Part shown: positions 6,936-8,865 of the stretch, piece by piece
Position numbering within the stretch: position 1 is the stretch's first letter
Layout: every line of letters starts with the position of its first letter
From: Bacteriovoracaceae bacterium UBA4097
GTDB lineage: Bacteria; Bdellovibrionota; Bacteriovoracia; Bacteriovoracales; Bacteriovoracaceae
NCBI GenBank assembly: GCA_002381765.1
Contig: DFXX01000056.1
Coordinates: 1 to 8,865 of the forward strand
Direction: 5' to 3'
DNA length: 8,865 nt
Position numbers and translations under genes: made by a program
The notes under the pieces: generated by a model
Told to the model about the DNA's origin: nothing
What the model saw: the letters and a program-made list of their open reading frames with translations, nothing else
The model's database searches: none

Positions 6936-7015
6936 ATCCCCAACCCCTCTATCGCCCTAACCCTTCAAAATTCCATGTTTTCTGATAGGTTCTAAGACTT
7001 GCTTACTCTTATATG

Positions 7016-7032
7016 AGCAAGCTCAATGCCAA
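7016..7032 (-). promoter_or_regulatory. Sigma-54 (-24/-12) promoter for the 292-residue gene (and possibly gdhA)
   Basis: The minus strand reads TTGGCATTGAGCTTGCT. Against the consensus YTGGCACGN4TTGCW it matches every position except the C and G after TGGCA. Both elements, TGGCA and TTGCT, are complete and the GG-N10-GC spacing is exact. With C7017 as -12, transcription should start near 7005, giving a 70-base leader to the ATG at 6935. The site lies just past the parB terminator. A TATAAG at -10-like distance overlaps it but lacks a matching -35. A CTTGCT/AGCAAG inverted repeat (6999-7022) covers the -12 box and start point and may be an operator. Confidence 0.65.
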
Positions 7033-7043
7033 GACAGAAGGAT

Positions 7044-7070
7044 AAAAAAAAGGGCCCTTTCGGGCCCCTT
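7044..7070 (-). terminator. Intrinsic terminator of the parAB operon
   Basis: GGGCCC (7052-7057) and GGGCCC (7062-7067) pair around a GAAA tetraloop on the minus strand. Outer G-U and A-U pairs extend the stem, which is followed by a run of about eight T. It begins a few bases after the parB stop and isolates the operon from the next gene. Confidence 0.92.
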
Positions 7071-7075
7071 GGGGA

Positions 7076-7915
7076 TTAGTGAATTAATTCCTTCATTAGT
7101 GCTTTGGCTTTGGCCTGAAGCTTCGGATCCTTCATTTGGGTCTTTAAAACCTTCATGAGTTTTTCCACGGAATCATCATTCTTCTTCTTGGTCACTATTG
7201 GCTTCTCAACCTTTAGCTGAGAAGTCACGCGTTTAAGCTGAACTCTTTTTGTAAGATCTCCACTTAGAATTCGCTCTTTGACTTCATCTCTAAATTCATT
7301 CTTTGGAAGCTCATCCCACTCAAGAAGTACGTACTTCTCAGTGTTATACTTCTTAGCAGCTTCTTTGATATCTCTTGGAAGTTTTGCAATCATGAGGCAT
7401 CTATGCACTTCTGATTTAGAAATCCCCAGAGCTGCCGTAATCTTTCTTTCAGAAGTACCAGTAAGTTTCTGGTAACCATAGATAGAGTCAGCTTGATCGA
7501 TGTAGTGAAGATCTTCGCGGGCCTGGTTCTCAGAGAACTGAATCGCCATGAGTTCTTCTTTGCTTTTATTCTCGAGAATAAAGCAAGGAGCTTCCTGCAT
7601 ATTGATTAATGTCATCGCACGGAAGCGGCGCTCTCCACATACCAGAACAAACTTATTACCTTCACGGTGAATAACTAACGGCTGAATAAGACCGTTTACC
7701 TTGATGTTATCTCCCAGTTCACGAAGGGATTCATCATTGAATTTCGTACGAACCTGCTCACGAACGACGATAGTATTCAGAGCGATAGTTGCGAGCTGAG
7801 CACCTCTTAAAAGCTTCTGATCATTTGCTCGTAAAATCTTCTCATCAATACCAGCTGTGATATCTGTGACTCTACGTTCACGTTTTGAAACACGTGCGGA
7901 AAATTCCTTGGCCAT
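7076..7915 (-). CDS. parB: ParB-family partition protein (CTP-dependent DNA clamp)
   Basis: Binds a centromere-like parS site, spreads along DNA as a CTP-gated clamp and stimulates the ParA ATPase during replicon segregation. The 279 residues show a basic N-terminal tail (KEFSARVSKRERR) of the kind that contacts ParA. The CTP-binding domain includes LRELGDNIKVNGLIQPLVI (64-82), GERRFRA (94-100) and ENQAREDL (129-136). A helix-turn-helix follows (TSERKITAALGISKSEVHRCLMIAKLP, about 154-180), which reads parS. The C-terminal 65 residues are lysine-rich with a predicted amphipathic helix, but the IEIEYYS-type dimerisation motif of most chromosomal ParBs is not seen. AAGGAG (7923-7928) seven bases before the ATG supports the start. 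It follows parA by 45 bases and ends at a strong terminator. No perfect canonical parS is visible in the window. Family is firm; whether it is the main chromosomal or an accessory ParB is open. Confidence 0.93.
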   Translation of the reverse strand: MAKEFSARVSKRERRVTDITAGIDEKILRANDQKLLRGAQLATIALNTIVVREQVRTKFNDESLRELGDNIKVNGLIQPLVIHREGNKFVLVCGERRFRAMTLINMQEAPCFILENKSKEELMAIQFSENQAREDLHYIDQADSIYGYQKLTGTSERKITAALGISKSEVHRCLMIAKLPRDIKEAAKKYNTEKYVLLEWDELPKNEFRDEVKERILSGDLTKRVQLKRVTSQLKVEKPIVTKKKNDDSVEKLMKVLKTQMKDPKLQAKAKALMKELIH

Positions 7916-7928
7916 GGCCTCTCTCCTT

Positions 7929-7947
7929 AAAAACGATCTATGTTTTT
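7929..7947 (-). repeat. AT-rich hairpin just before the parB ribosome binding site
   Basis: AAAAAC (7929-7934) and GTTTTT (7942-7947) are inverted around seven bases and directly abut the AAGGAG site of parB. With one G-C pair the stem is weak. It may slightly affect parB translation relative to parA, or be chance in AT-rich DNA. Confidence 0.25.
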
Positions 7948-7960
7948 CAACAACTAAAAA

Positions 7961-8737
7961 TTAATTAAGTCCCAATGAATCCCAAAGAGCGAGGTAGTCC
8001 TGCTTACCTTTAGAATTTTTCTGGAACATGAATACCGGCTTCTTCAAAGCTACCGATTCCTGCATGTCCACCAGATTTCGAATCATGGGAGTTACATTGA
8101 AAGATTGAGACAGCTCTTCCAGGCGCTGACGCTCGATCTTTCTTCTTGGATTAACCATTGAAGGAATAATCGTGAACTCGAGAATTGGATTCTCAGTTTC
8201 TTTGATGATCTCAAAGGTATCCATCAATTCCTCCAGACCATCGATTGAATAATCCTGGGCCTGAGTTGGAATAAGAATCAAATTAGAGGCCACAAGTGAC
8301 ATGATAAGCTCATCACCCAACATTGGTGGAGTATCGATCACAACGTAGTCAAACTGATCTTCTACTTCCTTTAAACGAATCTTCATCAAACGCTCTTTAC
8401 GACCAGCATTCTTTCTCACTTCCGATTCAGAGAGAATCAAAAGCTTCGCGAGATTGGCCATATGGCGGCTGGAAGCGATGAGCTTGATGTTCTTGTAAAA
8501 GTCATACTCACCCACAGCATCGCAAAGGATCTCGTCGACTTTTACGTCTCCGATAAGCCATTCAGGAATAAGTGTACGTTGAATATTTACTCCCAAAGTG
8601 GAGCTTAAATTCGCCTGTGAATCTAAGTCGATAGCGAGGACTCGGTGGCCTAAATTAGCGAGATGGCATACCAATTGATAGCATTGCATGGTCTTGCCAA
8701 CGCCACCTTTGTTATTACCGATGGTGATAATTTTCAT
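7961..8737 (-). CDS. parA: ParA-family partition ATPase
   Basis: Dimerises on nucleoid DNA with ATP and moves ParB-bound DNA. From the start at 8737 it has 258 residues and no N-terminal helix-turn-helix, like the Soj/type Ib group. The deviant Walker A is NNKGGVGKT at 8-16 (signature Lys10, Lys15), Walker A' is LAIDLDSQANLSSTLG (34-49), Walker B is YVVIDTPPMLGDE (131-143, Asp135), and the C-terminal SKGKQDYLALWDSL matches ParA ends. Residue 17 is Met where most relatives have Thr (GKTMQ instead of GKTT). A longer reading to 8815 adds 26 residues of no family character and would cover the promoter; the start at 8737 has GAGGGAG (8746-8752) eight bases ahead and places Walker A correctly, so I prefer it. 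It is the first gene of the operon, with parB next. The usual mnmG/rsmG neighbours are not in the window. Confidence 0.93.
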   Translation of the reverse strand: MKIITIGNNKGGVGKTMQCYQLVCHLANLGHRVLAIDLDSQANLSSTLGVNIQRTLIPEWLIGDVKVDEILCDAVGEYDFYKNIKLIASSRHMANLAKLLILSESEVRKNAGRKERLMKIRLKEVEDQFDYVVIDTPPMLGDELIMSLVASNLILIPTQAQDYSIDGLEELMDTFEIIKETENPILEFTIIPSMVNPRRKIERQRLEELSQSFNVTPMIRNLVDMQESVALKKPVFMFQKNSKGKQDYLALWDSLGLN

Positions 8738-8745
8738 AGACTTGT

Positions 8746-8752
8746 CTCCCTC
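8746..8752 (-). promoter_or_regulatory. Ribosome binding site that sets the parA start
   Basis: Minus strand GAGGGAG, eight bases before the ATG at 8737. The alternative upstream ATG at 8815 lies in the middle of the -35 box and has no comparable site, so this decides the start. Confidence 0.75.
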
Positions 8753-8759
8753 AATAGAG

Positions 8760-8776
8760 TGGTCCGTTAATGGTCC
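8760..8776 (-). repeat. GGACCA direct repeat, candidate operator of parAB
   Basis: On the minus strand GGACCA occurs twice with five bases between (units at 8771-8776 and 8760-8765). The 11-base period puts both on the same face of the helix. They lie roughly at +5 to +21 relative to the predicted parA start point, a usual place for an autorepressor site in partition operons. ParA or ParB binding is inference. Confidence 0.45.
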
Positions 8777-8786
8777 TATACATAAA

Positions 8787-8815
8787 AGTCTAGGTAAGCT
8801 GTAACACTTCGTCAA
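8787..8815 (-). promoter_or_regulatory. Sigma-70-type promoter of parAB
   Basis: Minus strand TTGACG (8810-8815, five of six to the -35 consensus), a 17-base spacer, then TAGACT (8787-8792, four of six to the -10). The start point would be near 8780, giving a leader of about 43 bases before parA. This is the best -35/-10 pair in the window. The remaining 8816-8865 is AT-rich with no gene visible. Confidence 0.6.
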
Positions 8816-8865
8816 AGGGCCAAGTATATAAAAATTAAAAGGTTTATGCTGCGCGGCCCAATAAG

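Noticed and set aside
8738..8815. parA starting at the ATG at 8815 (26 extra residues)
   Set aside because: The extension has no ParA character, overlaps the best -35/-10 pair and the GGACCA repeat, and has no ribosome binding site. The start at 8737 has one and fits the family.
8817..8859. GGGCC/GGCCC inverted repeat upstream of the parA promoter
   Set aside because: Only five pairs separated by 33 bases, with no T-run and cut close to the window edge; could be chance.

Overview
The window comes from a Gram-negative bacterial chromosome of moderate-to-low GC with short intergenic gaps. Exported proteins with signal peptides, a beta-rich protein ending in Phe, and two sigma-54-like promoters point to a proteobacterial or delta-like lineage. 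The overall style suggests Bdellovibrionota (Bacteriovorax/Peredibacter type), but that is an impression, not a proof. Nothing clearly mobile is visible: no transposase, integrase, tRNA, rRNA or CRISPR.

Layout. On the + strand, 1-2499 holds a glycolytic pair: gpmI (cut by the left window edge) and, 9 bases later, pfkA. Everything to the right is on the - strand. Reading leftward from the right edge, parA and parB form a partition operon with a clear sigma-70-like promoter, a direct-repeat operator candidate and a strong intrinsic terminator. Next is a possible nitrogen-linked unit: a near-consensus sigma-54 promoter, a 292-residue exported protein of unknown function, a large inverted repeat abutting the next start codon, gdhA (glutamate dehydrogenase), and a perfect 12-bp terminator. 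Then comes a tight three-gene unit: two small exported proteins of unknown function and an AlkA-type DNA glycosylase. Last is a small gene for a divergent stand-alone ChlI/ComM N-terminal domain, with a strong ribosome binding site and a second, weaker sigma-54-like site. Its 3' end runs 41 bases antisense into the end of pfkA.

How it fits together. GpmI and PfkA serve glycolysis. GdhA joins carbon and nitrogen metabolism at 2-oxoglutarate. ParA/ParB segregate a replicon or act as a second partition system; the usual mnmG/rsmG (gidAB) neighbours are not in the window. The points most worth a second look are the orphan ChlI-domain protein, the sigma-54 promoter that may drive gdhA through the 292-residue gene, the inverted repeat at the gdhA start, and the atypical ParA/ParB pair with its GGACCA repeat. 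No gene-free stretch exceeds 300 bases. The longest are 6936-7075 (promoter and terminator, described below), 4607-4730 (terminator and AT-rich leader) and 8738-8865 (parA promoter region).
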